Positions 1 through 7,899 of a stretch of DNA of 8,177 nt are shown here, piece after piece (position 1 is the first letter of the stretch; every line of letters begins with the position of its first letter). The stretch is from NCBI GenBank assembly GCA_023399105.1, contig JAEWQT010000256.1:1-8177 (forward strand), in the 5' to 3' direction. Position numbers and translations under genes: made by a program. This stretch comes from Pseudomonadota bacterium (GTDB taxonomy: Bacteria; Pseudomonadota; Gammaproteobacteria; Pseudomonadales; Oceanobacteraceae). The notes beneath the pieces were generated by a model. That model was given only the letters and a program-made list of their open reading frames with translations, ran no database searches and had not been told where the DNA came from.

Positions 1-2366
<2,366 letters not shown>

Positions 2367-2423
2367 GTATCGTTGTTGTTATGCGCTATTTTTAACTTAT
2401 TGCAGTAACCCTCAGGCGGAAAT

Positions 2424-4043
2424 ATGGGTCTCTTCAGCTCTGTCAGTATTAAAGTAAAAATTCTGTCCATGGCAGCGGTTGCCATTGTGGGGTTTGTGAT
2501 CAGCCTGGTGATTAATTTCAATATGAATCAGGCCAACACCGAACGCTTACAACAGATTCAGCAGGTATTTTTCCCGGTGGTGGAAGAGTCCAAAGCAAAT
2601 CTGGTGCGGCTGGCCCGCATTGAAGAATTGTTTTCGACGGCGGTCAGTACCGGCGAAATGGACTTTATCAGCGCGGCCGATAAGCTGCGTGATGATGTGA
2701 ACCAGGGTATGCGCCAGCTGCAGCAGTTGTGGCCACAAAAGAATAACGATGTGGTCGTGATGCAAAAGGATTTTGCCGCTTATTTCAATGTGGCGCGGGA
2801 ACTGTCCGCGGGCAGGGTGGATGGCAGTATCGATTTTTCTGGTATGGGCGCCATGATTGAGCGTATGAATGGTGCGTTGGCGCGCGCCCGTAATGTTATG
2901 CAAGCCTACAGTGACAGCAGTCTGGCAGCGTTCAATGATACCGTGTCGCAATCTAATCAGTCGGCTCAGGATGCCCAGTCGCTGGTGCTGATGGTCGCCC
3001 TGGTGATTCTGGTGCTGATGGTGATTGCTGCCTGGAGTACCAGTCGTTCTATTGATACGGCTCTGAAGAGCTTGCTGGCCTCACTGAAAGACATTGCGTC
3101 CGGAGATGGCGATCTGACCCGGCGCATTCAGAAATCTTCTGAAGATGAAATTGGTGAAGTGGTGGATTGGTTTAATCAGTTCATCGATAAGTTGCACCGC
3201 AGCATTGGTGAGCTGGTGAAAACCTCCCAGCCGCTTACCGGGGTCGCTGATGACCTGCATCAGCTGACTACCCGCACCACACAAACCACCGAGCAGCAGA
3301 ACCGTGCCACCGAAGAGGTTTCGCTGGTGGTGGATGACATGGTCAGCAGCATGCAGGAAGTCTCCAGTCATGCCAGCTCTGCCGCGCAGGCCGCTCGTGA
3401 AGCCGACCAGGCGGCCAAGCAGGGGCGTACCATCGTGAATGAAACCGTCAGCAGTATTAATTTGCTGGCGACAGAAGTGGAGCGGGCGGGGGAGGTAATC
3501 CGTAAGCTGGAAGCTGATACCACCAGCGTTGGTACCATTCTGGATGTTATCCGGGGCATTGCGGAACAAACCAATTTGCTGGCCCTGAACGCCGCCATTG
3601 AAGCGGCCCGGGCCGGTGATCAGGGGCGTGGGTTTGCGGTAGTGGCCGATGAAGTGCGTACCCTGGCCAGCCGTACTCAGGATTCCACCAAAGAAATTCA
3701 GGCCGTGATTGAACAGCTGCAAAATGCTGCGCACTCGGCTGTTGGGGTGATGAACGAAAGTAAAGAGCGCGCCCGCACCAGTGTCAGTCAGGCGGCGAAA
3801 ACCGATGAAAGCCTGCAGGCGATTACCCAGCGGGTAGAGTCTATTGCCGCCATGAACAGCCAGATTGCCGGTGCTACTGACCGTCAGGAGCAGGCAACCC
3901 AAAGCATTAAACACAATGTGATGGGCATTAAAGCAACCTCAGCAGAAGCCATGGCCGGCATGCAGGATGTAGAACTGGCCAGCCGTTCGCTGAAGGACAT
4001 TGCCCGCACGCTGGGCAAAGTAACCGGCCAGTTCCGGGTGTGA
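2424..4043 (+). CDS. Methyl-accepting chemotaxis protein with helical periplasmic sensor
   Basis: This inner-membrane chemoreceptor of 539 residues should signal to CheA through CheW. Transmembrane helix 1 lies near residues 12-31. A periplasmic domain follows at about 32-185; it is predicted mainly helical and about 150 residues long, in the size range of four-helix-bundle sensors. Transmembrane helix 2 (about 187-204) leads into a HAMP domain (about 205-260) containing [13 protein letters not shown] and DEIGEVV. The cytoplasmic coiled coil ends in the conserved hairpin tip at 378-404, with [18 protein letters not shown] and [12 protein letters not shown]. The protein ends GQFRV, so it lacks the C-terminal NWETF-like CheR/CheB tether. 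The start has an upstream AGGCGGA. It lies 57 bp after cysG, with no convincing promoter or FliA site seen in the gap. The ligand cannot be read from the sequence. Conserved residues support function; the link to cysG may be only positional. Confidence 0.95.
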   Translation: MGLFSSVSIKVKILSMAAVAIVGFVISLVINFNMNQANTERLQQIQQVFFPVVEESKANLVRLARIEELFSTAVSTGEMDFISAADKLRDDVNQGMRQLQQLWPQKNNDVVVMQKDFAAYFNVARELSAGRVDGSIDFSGMGAMIERMNGALARARNVMQAYSDSSLAAFNDTVSQSNQSAQDAQSLVLMVALVILVLMVIAAWSTSRSIDTALKSLLASLKDIASGDGDLTRRIQKSSEDEIGEVVDWFNQFIDKLHRSIGELVKTSQPLTGVADDLHQLTTRTTQTTEQQNRATEEVSLVVDDMVSSMQEVSSHASSAAQAAREADQAAKQGRTIVNETVSSINLLATEVERAGEVIRKLEADTTSVGTILDVIRGIAEQTNLLALNAAIEAARAGDQGRGFAVVADEVRTLASRTQDSTKEIQAVIEQLQNAAHSAVGVMNESKERARTSVSQAAKTDESLQAITQRVESIAAMNSQIAGATDRQEQATQSIKHNVMGIKATSAEAMAGMQDVELASRSLKDIARTLGKVTGQFRV

Positions 4044-4063
4044 TTCACCTTGTTGGGTTTACC

Positions 4064-5026
4064 TCAGAAGCAGCGGACATCCCGCTGCGCCCAGGCTTGC
4101 CGGCAATCGGCCAGTGCCTGTGTTAAATCGGCATTGCCACGGATGGCGCAAAGCGCCAGCGCGGCAGTGCCGATAATGGCTTCGGTGGCGTAAGCATGCT
4201 GTTCCTCGTTGCGCCATACCCTCTGCAGGGCGGCTAATCCGTCCAGGCCACCTTTGTCTCCGTAATGTGATTGCTGATGCAGCAGTTCCAGCTGTGCCGG
4301 CCCTTGCGGCAACTGGCAATAAGCCTCGCAGCGCCGCTCCGGATTCACTTCAAACTCACCGCCTTCGCCTTTGATAATCACCGCTGTCTGGCCGGTAATG
4401 GCCGCAGCCTGCTGATGTACGGCAGCATAGTTGGGGTGGAATACGCCCTGTACGCTGGCGATGCCGGCTGGGGCGATGGTTTTCAGTATGGTGTTGATCG
4501 GGGATCGTACCCCCAGAATGCTTTTCAGCAACAGCCAGCGCTGCAATTCGGGATGCAGTACGCTGCAGGGCAGGTAGCGTAACGGCGCTGACTGTTGCAA
4601 ATCCTTAAGGTCACGCACCACCGGCCACTGCAATTCGCGAAACAGCTCATGCAGATAAAGCCGGCCTTCGGTATGCGCTTCGCTGCCATGGAACAGAATG
4701 CGGTAACCCATCTGGCTGAGCAGCAGTGCCGATAACAGACACCAGAAGGGCTGGCGGCGCTTGCCGGCATAGCTGGCCCAGATCAGATCGGCCTGCACGT
4801 CTGCGGGCCAGTATTCATTAATGGCGGCGGCAAAGCCGGCCACTTCTTCCGCCGTTTCTTCTTTTACCCGCAGCAACATCAGAATGGCGCCCAGCTGTTC
4901 GGGCAGATAGTCGCCGCGCAACATGCTCTGCATGGTAAAACGCGCTTCATCAAAGCGCATGCTGCGACTGGCATTTTTGCCCCGGGCAAGAATGCGGACG
5001 TACTCAGCAAGCGGATGTTGGCTCAC
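4064..5026 (-). CDS. ybiB: YbiB/TrpD2-like protein (anthranilate phosphoribosyltransferase fold, probable nucleic-acid binder)
   Basis: It resembles E. coli YbiB (TrpD2), often annotated 'glycosyl transferase family protein'. YbiB has the anthranilate phosphoribosyltransferase fold, but published work describes a DNA-binding protein without that enzyme activity. The N-terminal helical part carries ARGKNASRSM at residues 14-23. Where true TrpD has the PRPP-binding GTGGD loop, this protein has a basic YAGKRRQ (near 87-93), followed by a Rossmann-like helix and strand ending LFHG. GEGGEFEVNPER lies near 220-231 and matches the corresponding E. coli stretch. I chose the GTG at 5026: it overlaps the tusE stop as GTGA, has GGAG 8 nt upstream, and gives 320 residues, the E. 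coli length. A TTG at 5032 would add two residues but sits too close to that ribosome binding site. It is the last gene of the tus operon and converges on the chemoreceptor gene with a 20-bp gap. No LexA-type site was seen next to it. Confidence 0.85.
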   Translation of the reverse strand: MSQHPLAEYVRILARGKNASRSMRFDEARFTMQSMLRGDYLPEQLGAILMLLRVKEETAEEVAGFAAAINEYWPADVQADLIWASYAGKRRQPFWCLLSALLLSQMGYRILFHGSEAHTEGRLYLHELFRELQWPVVRDLKDLQQSAPLRYLPCSVLHPELQRWLLLKSILGVRSPINTILKTIAPAGIASVQGVFHPNYAAVHQQAAAITGQTAVIIKGEGGEFEVNPERRCEAYCQLPQGPAQLELLHQQSHYGDKGGLDGLAALQRVWRNEEQHAYATEAIIGTAALALCAIRGNADLTQALADCRQAWAQRDVRCF

Positions 5027-5337
5027 AGGCAATTCTCCGGCCGGGGCAAGCCGGCAATACGGGCGGCAACCTTGGCGGGGCTGCCGGGAAAGAGGGTTAG
5101 CAGGTAAATGCTGCTGGCTTTTTCTGCGCCCAGTTTTTCCTTCAGATAACGGGTAAGGGGGCGCATGGCCGGTGACAGGTCAAACTCGGCGTAAAAATCG
5201 CGTAAGGCGTTCAAAATTTCCCAATGCGCAGGCGTCAGTGTGATGCCTTCCTGTGCGGCCAGCTGCTCCGCAACGGTCGGGTTCCAGTCATGCAGATTGG
5301 CCAGAAAACCGTCTTTATCCAGTGCAGGTAACGTCAT
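5023..5337 (-). CDS. tusE: TusE sulfur carrier protein (DsrC family)
   Basis: TusE accepts persulfide sulfur from TusD in the TusBCD complex and delivers it to MnmA, which makes the 2-thiouridine of mnm5s2U34 in tRNA-Lys, -Glu and -Gln. The 104 residues include LTPAHWEILNALRDFYAEF, LSPAMRPLTRYL, SIYLLTLFPGSPAK and the C-terminal AGLPRPENCL. The penultimate Cys103 corresponds to the sulfur-carrying Cys108 of E. coli. It is the only cysteine; the second C-terminal cysteine of true DsrC is absent, so TusE is the better name. The ATG at 5337 shares one base with the tusB stop (TGATG), typical of coupled translation. An in-frame ATG at 5385 would overlap tusB by about 49 nt and add a tail unlike the family. 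With the chosen start the N terminus is about five residues shorter than in E. coli. Confidence 0.93.
   Translation of the reverse strand: MTLPALDKDGFLANLHDWNPTVAEQLAAQEGITLTPAHWEILNALRDFYAEFDLSPAMRPLTRYLKEKLGAEKASSIYLLTLFPGSPAKVAARIAGLPRPENCL
5035..5038 (-). promoter_or_regulatory. Ribosome binding site that fixes the ybiB GTG start
   Basis: GGAG on the - strand lies 8 nt before the GTG at 5026 but only 2 nt before the alternative TTG at 5032. The spacing favours GTG, which also forms the GTGA overlap with the tusE stop. Confidence 0.7.
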
Positions 5338-5594
5338 CAGCTCCAGCTCACAACCGGTTGGTGGTTTAAGGTCAGGGCGACCCATTCTTCATCGCTGATG
5401 GGCTGGCCCGTGCTGGCCTGGATGCCGCGTTGCTGCAGATCCTGCTGGCGCAGATACAGTTGGGCCTGACTTCTGAAGTGTGCTTGCAGATAGACGCCAT
5501 CACCCAGCAGCAGTACAGCGTCGCCGTCGGCCAGAAGCGGTAAAATCTGTGGCGGCAGCTGTGCTGAAGCGGACAGCAGAATATGCATTGTCAT
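5337..5594 (-). CDS. tusB: TusB, subunit of the TusBCD sulfurtransferase complex
   Basis: TusB is a small structural subunit of the cytosolic TusBCD complex, which passes sulfur from TusA to TusE for tRNA 2-thiouridylation. The chosen product is 85 residues (E. coli about 95). It begins MTMHILLS and contains LLADGDAVLLLGDGVYL, the conserved strand and turn of the DsrH/TusB family, and ends VSWS. TusB is the most divergent Tus subunit, so position between tusC and tusE adds much to the call. The ATG at 5594 is preceded by GAGG at a 5-nt spacing and lies 7 nt after the tusC stop. An ATG two codons later (5588) is possible. The frame runs open farther upstream to 5717, but that part lies within tusC and does not look like the family. 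Confidence 0.88.
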   Translation of the reverse strand: MTMHILLSASAQLPPQILPLLADGDAVLLLGDGVYLQAHFRSQAQLYLRQQDLQQRGIQASTGQPISDEEWVALTLNHQPVVSWS

Positions 5595-5599
5595 ACATG

Positions 5600-5603
5600 C
5601 CTC
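5600..5603 (-). promoter_or_regulatory. Ribosome binding site for tusB
   Basis: GAGG on the - strand overlaps the tusC stop codon and sits 5 nt before the ATG at 5594. It favours that ATG over the one at 5588, which would leave 11 nt. The overlap with the tusC stop fits reinitiation by ribosomes finishing tusC. Confidence 0.55.
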
Positions 5604-5961
5604 AAAAGGTGAAAACCTGGGTTGAATGCTGAAGTTGCCGGCCAATCTCCGCTGCGGACAACGGTGCGCTGTACTCAGGCAGTGTCGCTGTTTCCAGACC
5701 CAGGGCCGATTGATCATCGCGACAATAGAACAGGGTTTCCACGCCGTACAGAGGAAAGGCGCTGAGCACCTTTAACGGCGCTTTGCCATTGGGTTTTCGC
5801 GCTTCCTGCGGCAGCAACCAGAACAAACCATTACCGGTAAAAAATACCTGCACGGGTAAATCAAAGGCGGCCAGTGCCAGAATCAGCTCGGCCGGCTCCA
5901 GATCAGCACTGGGCGCAGTATTGATTACTACGCTGATGCGGGGGTCAGAAGCGGATAACAC
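5602..5961 (-). CDS. tusC: TusC, subunit of the TusBCD sulfurtransferase complex
   Basis: TusC is the DsrF-like subunit of the TusBCD heterohexamer acting in tRNA thiolation. Landmarks are ISVVINTAPSADL near the N terminus, LPVQVFFTGNGLFWLLP in the middle, PLYGVETLFYCRD and the ending TQVFTF. These parallel E. coli TusC elements such as AFVFSTAPHG, DLGVFFIADGVFQLLPG and DVILRF. I chose a GTG start at 5961: AGGAG lies 7 nt upstream, and the product is 119 residues, the E. coli length. This start overlaps the end of tusD by 17 nt. An in-frame GTG at 5967 has only 1 nt between ribosome binding site and start, and an ATG at 5994 would push the overlap to 50 nt. The non-ATG start inside tusD suggests coupling to tusD translation. 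Confidence 0.92.
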   Translation of the reverse strand: MLSASDPRISVVINTAPSADLEPAELILALAAFDLPVQVFFTGNGLFWLLPQEARKPNGKAPLKVLSAFPLYGVETLFYCRDDQSALGLETATLPEYSAPLSAAEIGRQLQHSTQVFTF

Positions 5962-6334
5962 GGTCACTCTCCTGGCAGGCGCTGGCCATTTCACCCAGCC
6001 CGGCTAATTCAAACCCGCTCGCCAGCGTCTCTGCCGGCAGGTTGTAGCGGTGCTGTTCGGTGGCATCCACCACGCCCCGTCGCAGGGCGTTGGCAATGCA
6101 TAACTGCAACGGCACCTGATGGGCTGCGGCCAGTTCCTGCCATGCCTGCAGCAGTGGCTGCTGACCCTGAATTGGGGTTTGCCCGTTCAGGCCAACATAA
6201 ACGGCGTCCTGATAAAAAAAGACCCGTTGCAATGAGTGGCCGGCGGCAAGCAGGGTCCGGGCAAAATCCAGCGCCAGATAATGCGAGCTGCCACTTAACG
6301 GGGATTGAGTCATTAACAGAGTGAAGGTTGCCAT
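5945..6334 (-). CDS. tusD: TusD, sulfur-accepting subunit of the TusBCD complex
   Basis: TusD takes persulfide sulfur from TusA and hands it to TusE. The 129 residues match the E. coli length of 128 closely. The family's sulfur-carrying cysteine (Cys78 in E. coli) appears as Cys79 in LCIANALRRGVVD. Other shared elements are FARTLLAAGH, RVFFYQDAVY, AWQELAAAHQVPL, GFELAGLGEMA and the terminal SDRVIRF. It is the first gene of the - strand operon tusD-tusC-tusB-tusE-ybiB. The ATG at 6334 follows AAGGA at a short 2-nt spacing, so the ribosome binding site is not ideal, but the next ATG (residue 8) would cut into the first conserved strand. Its promoter should lie in 6335-6477, shared back-to-back with the tRNA-Ser promoter region. 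Confidence 0.95.
   Translation of the reverse strand: MATFTLLMTQSPLSGSSHYLALDFARTLLAAGHSLQRVFFYQDAVYVGLNGQTPIQGQQPLLQAWQELAAAHQVPLQLCIANALRRGVVDATEQHRYNLPAETLASGFELAGLGEMASACQESDRVIRF
5969..5973 (-). promoter_or_regulatory. Ribosome binding site that fixes the tusC GTG start
   Basis: AGGAG on the - strand lies within the tusD coding sequence, 7 nt before the GTG at 5961 and 1 nt before the GTG at 5967. The spacing supports 5961 and hence a 119-residue TusC. Confidence 0.7.
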
Positions 6335-6438
6335 GGTCCTTGCCAGCTGAACGATGTCGCTTATGGTAATGCCGGCACTGGCGGATGCAACTCTGTTGCC
6401 GGATAAACCCTGTAGTGTGTTGATTTATAAAAAAATTG
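6335..6438. other. Intergenic region between tusD and the tRNA-Ser promoter
   Basis: This stretch carries no gene and must contain the - strand leader, and probably the promoter, of the tus operon. No - strand promoter is convincing. TTGCAT (complement of 6385-6390) followed after 16 nt by TACCAT (complement of 6363-6368) is the best pair seen, with weak matches to the sigma-70 consensus. The AT-rich run at 6421-6440 holds a near-symmetric TTTATAAA that could serve as a - strand -10 element or as an AT-rich upstream element for the tRNA promoter. Confidence 0.4.
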
Positions 6439-6466
6439 TTGACGTAAAAAACGGCTTCGGTATCAT
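6439..6466 (+). promoter_or_regulatory. Probable sigma-70 promoter of tRNA-Ser with GC-rich discriminator
   Basis: TTGACG (6439-6444) and TATCAT (6461-6466) are separated by 16 nt and preceded by an AT-rich tract at 6421-6438. Transcription would start near 6473-6475, a few bases before the mature tRNA at 6478. The bases after the -10 (ACGCGGCC) are GC-rich, the discriminator type usual at stringently controlled stable-RNA promoters. The elements are read directly; ppGpp control is inferred. Confidence 0.75.
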
Positions 6467-6477
6467 ACGCGGCCATT

Positions 6478-6567
6478 GGAGGGATGGCTGAGTGGTTGAA
6501 AGCACCGGTCTTGAAAACCGGCGACGGTTTACCCCGTTCTAGAGTTCGAATCTCTATCCCTCCGCCA
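6478..6567 (+). tRNA. tRNA-Ser, anticodon UGA
   Basis: This class II tRNA is 90 nt long with CCA encoded. The acceptor stem GGAGGGA (6478-6484) pairs perfectly with TCCCTCC (6557-6563), followed by discriminator G6564 and CCA at 6565-6567. The anticodon stem CCGGT (6505-6509) pairs with ACCGG (6517-6521). The loop CTTGAAA puts anticodon TGA at 6512-6514, reading UCA, and UCG/UCU by wobble if U34 is modified. A long variable arm follows, then the T arm with GTTCGAATC. The body closely resembles E. coli serT. It reads toward a terminator just downstream and is divergent from the tus operon. Together with serS, both charging partners lie within 6.6 kb. Confidence 0.98.
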
Positions 6568-6576
6568 AATTCAGAC

Positions 6577-6606
6577 AAAAAAGCCCGCAGCTATGCGGGC
6601 TTTTTT
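6577..6606. terminator. Bidirectional intrinsic terminator between tRNA-Ser and the small - strand gene
   Basis: The stem GCCCGCA (6583-6589) pairs perfectly with TGCGGGC (6594-6600) around a GCTA loop. Six T follow on the + strand (6601-6606) and six A precede (6577-6582), so each strand reads a GC stem plus a T-run. It should end the tRNA-Ser transcript 10-40 nt past CCA and also the converging small-gene transcript from the right. Confidence 0.93.
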
Positions 6607-6629
6607 GTTTTTGGCTTCTGGCTTAAAAA

Positions 6630-6788
6630 TCAGTCCAGCATAAAAGCCAACATAAACAGCAGCAAGCTGGCCGTACTCATTACGCCAACTGCCAGCCATT
6701 CCAGCCGGTACACCCAGGTTGGCCAGCGGGTGGTCAGCATCATTTCACTCTGTGTTGGTTGGCCGGGTAAAGACTGCTTTCTGAACAT
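6630..6788 (-). CDS. Small single-pass membrane protein, unrecognised family
   Basis: A 52-residue frame starts at the ATG at 6788, with AGGAG 7 nt upstream, and stops with TGA at 6632-6630. The first half is polar (MFRKQSLPGQPTQSE, then a Trp- and Arg-rich TRWPTWVYRLEW). The second half (about residues 31-50) is strongly hydrophobic and ends at Leu-Asp: one membrane helix, predicted N-in because the Lys and Arg residues precede it. The downstream hairpin at 6577-6606 fits its 3' end. It lies 100 bp after the deacetylase gene on the same strand and could be co-transcribed with it; no clear promoter was seen in that gap. An ATG at 6795 abuts the ribosome binding site and opens only a 16-codon frame, so it is not preferred. 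I do not recognise the protein; its function is unknown. Confidence 0.7.
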   Translation of the reverse strand: MFRKQSLPGQPTQSEMMLTTRWPTWVYRLEWLAVGVMSTASLLLFMLAFMLD

Positions 6789-6795
6789 AACCCAT

Positions 6796-6800
6796 CTCCT
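6796..6800 (-). promoter_or_regulatory. Ribosome binding site of the small membrane protein gene
   Basis: AGGAG on the - strand ends 7 nt before the ATG at 6788. A near-consensus motif at the standard spacing is the main evidence that this short frame is translated. Confidence 0.65.
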
Positions 6801-6847
6801 GTTGGCTGTGGATCAGCATGGCTCAGGAGTGGGAAACAGTGTGTTGT

Positions 6848-6867
6848 GATTCTGTGCGGATTCTGTG
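6848..6867 (+). repeat. Tandem GATTCTGTG repeat (two 9-bp copies, 11-bp period)
   Basis: GATTCTGTG occurs at 6848-6856 and again at 6859-6867, an 11-bp period or about one helical turn. It lies between the deacetylase stop and the small membrane protein gene. Such spacing can mark a protein-binding site, but two copies may also be chance. Confidence 0.5.
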
Positions 6868-6881
6868 TCTTTGGGTTACCG

Positions 6882-6899
6882 GCAGGGATTAATCCCTGC
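6882..6899. repeat. Perfect 18-bp palindrome over the deacetylase stop codon
   Basis: GCAGGGATTAATCCCTGC is identical to its reverse complement. It spans the last codons and stop of the - strand deacetylase gene and can fold as a 7-bp stem with a TTAA loop. No T-run follows on either strand, so it is not a standard intrinsic terminator. It may stabilise the mRNA 3' end, bind a dimeric protein, or be incidental. Confidence 0.6.
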
Positions 6900-7815
6900 G
6901 CAGCATGGTGGCAATGAATTCGCTGACCGAACGGCCCAGGGCGTTCAGGTCGTAGCCGCCTTCCAGAATGGCCAGCACCGGCAGATGGCGGGGGGCTGCG
7001 TAAGCACGGATCCAGTCACCCATCCAGCGGTAGTCATCATCCAGCAGGCACAGCTCGGCCATCGGGTCATCCCGGTGTGCATCAAAACCGGCGGAGACCA
7101 GAATCAGTTCCGGCGCAAACCCACGCAGAGCCGGCCCCCATAAATCATCAATTTTGCTGCGGAACTCCACGCTGCCCGAGCCTGCATCCAGGTGCACGTT
7201 AATCAGGTTGCTGTATTTGTTGTCCTGATAGTGGGTGTAGGGGAAGAACGGATGCTGAAAACTGGACAGCACCAGAAAACGCGGATCATTTTTCAGAATA
7301 TCGATGGTGCCGTTGCCCTGATGAGCATCAAAATCAAGAATGGCGATGCGCTGCAGGTGATGCACTTCGGCCGCACGCAGGGCTGTGATGGCAATATTAT
7401 TGAAAAAACAAAAGCCCATACTTTTACGGTGTTCAGCATGGTGGCCCGGTGGCCGTACGGCGACAAAGGCATTGTTGAATTCATTTTTCATCAGCTGATC
7501 GAGCGCCAGGGTGCAGGTACCAACGGAATAACGAGCTGCGTCAAGGCTGCCGGCCGACATCGGTGTATCTTCGTCGACGTAAATATGTCCCTGTTGCGGT
7601 TGGATCAGTTGCAGTTGCTCAACATAACCGGGGCTGTGGGCGCGTAAAATATCCGGTTCGTTGGCGATCTGACCGTCACGGATGTCGAGCTGCTCCCACA
7701 GGCCACGTTTTTTCAGCTCTTGCTCGATGGCCAGAATGCGCATGGCGTGTTCCGGGTGGTCGTCACCGGTATCGTGGGTAAAATGTTGCTGGAAGGAAAA
7801 GTAGGCCGTGGTCAT
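6889..7815 (-). CDS. Zinc-dependent deacetylase of the histone deacetylase superfamily (class II-like)
   Basis: The protein is predicted to hydrolyse acyl-amide bonds, such as acetyl-lysine in proteins or acetylated small amines. Its 308 residues are a usual length for bacterial members. The catalytic architecture is intact: DDHPEH at 18-23, RPPGHHAE at 121-128 with the His125/His126 charge-relay pair, GFCFFNN at 134-140, DFDAHQGNGT at 161-170 with zinc ligands Asp163 and His165, and SAGFDAH at 241-247 with ligand Asp245. The transition-state Tyr288 lies in LEGGYD (284-289), as in active enzymes. There is no signal peptide, so it is cytosolic. The substrate cannot be read from sequence; acetylpolyamine or acetoin-related roles are alternatives to protein deacetylation. 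It is divergent by 84 bp from a Pat-like acyl-CoA synthetase protein, which favours a role in protein acetylation. The ribosome binding site before the ATG at 7815 is weak. Confidence 0.94.
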   Translation of the reverse strand: MTTAYFSFQQHFTHDTGDDHPEHAMRILAIEQELKKRGLWEQLDIRDGQIANEPDILRAHSPGYVEQLQLIQPQQGHIYVDEDTPMSAGSLDAARYSVGTCTLALDQLMKNEFNNAFVAVRPPGHHAEHRKSMGFCFFNNIAITALRAAEVHHLQRIAILDFDAHQGNGTIDILKNDPRFLVLSSFQHPFFPYTHYQDNKYSNLINVHLDAGSGSVEFRSKIDDLWGPALRGFAPELILVSAGFDAHRDDPMAELCLLDDDYRWMGDWIRAYAAPRHLPVLAILEGGYDLNALGRSVSEFIATMLRRD

Positions 7816-7899
7816 AATCCGGTCATTACCGTTGCAGGTTGAATGTTCAGTGTATCCGGCGGTCAGGGTACCGCCAACTAAACTTAAGGATCAGTAGCC
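7816..7899. promoter_or_regulatory. Divergent intergenic region between the deacetylase and Pat-like genes
   Basis: The 84 bp should hold promoters and leaders for both genes. TAAGGA at 7885-7890 is a good ribosome binding site 9 nt before the + strand ATG at 7900. No promoter pair is convincing; TTGCAG (7833-7838) with TATCCG after a 15-nt spacer is poor. A hairpin of GGCGGT/ACCGCC (7858-7875) lies in the + leader, and a shorter CGGT/ACCG inverted repeat lies at 7820-7831. Either could be an operator, but neither matches a site I recognise. Confidence 0.45.
7858..7875. repeat. Inverted repeat GGCGGT-N6-ACCGCC in the leader of the Pat-like gene
   Basis: A perfect 6-bp inverted repeat with a 6-nt CAGGGT centre sits 24 bp before the start codon at 7900. 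It can form an RNA hairpin in the leader upstream of the ribosome binding site, or serve as a two-half-site operator. No T-run follows, so it is not a terminator. Confidence 0.45.

Noticed and set aside
2367..2423. Flagellar-type (FliA) promoter for the chemoreceptor
   Set aside because: No TAAA-N15-GCCGATAA-like arrangement is present, and the sigma-70-like matches in the gap are too weak or badly spaced to call.
3081..3914. Long open frame on the - strand opposite the chemoreceptor gene (277 codons)
   Set aside because: The + strand protein is an unmistakable MCP here. The antisense product has no recognisable domain and no plausible start signals; it follows from codon bias of the real gene.
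4044..4063. Terminator between the convergent chemoreceptor and ybiB genes
   Set aside because: The 20-bp gap has no stable hairpin and no T-run on either strand; the two transcripts may simply overlap or end by another mechanism.
5026..5337. DsrC of a dissimilatory sulfite reductase system
   Set aside because: Only the penultimate cysteine is present; the second C-terminal cysteine of true DsrC is missing and no dsrAB genes are visible. TusE fits better.
6478..6567. tRNA-Ser as an integration site of a genomic island
   Set aside because: No integrase, no repeated 3' tRNA fragment and no change to foreign-looking genes were seen on either side within the window.
6009..6578. Open frame on the - strand running through tRNA-Ser and tusD in another phase
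   Set aside because: It reads through the tRNA gene and promoter, and overlaps nearly all of tusD. Its start lies next to the terminator and has no support.
6484..6849. Open frame on the + strand starting inside tRNA-Ser
   Set aside because: It begins within the tRNA and crosses a strong intrinsic terminator, so it cannot be a normal message. The opposite strand carries the better-supported small gene.
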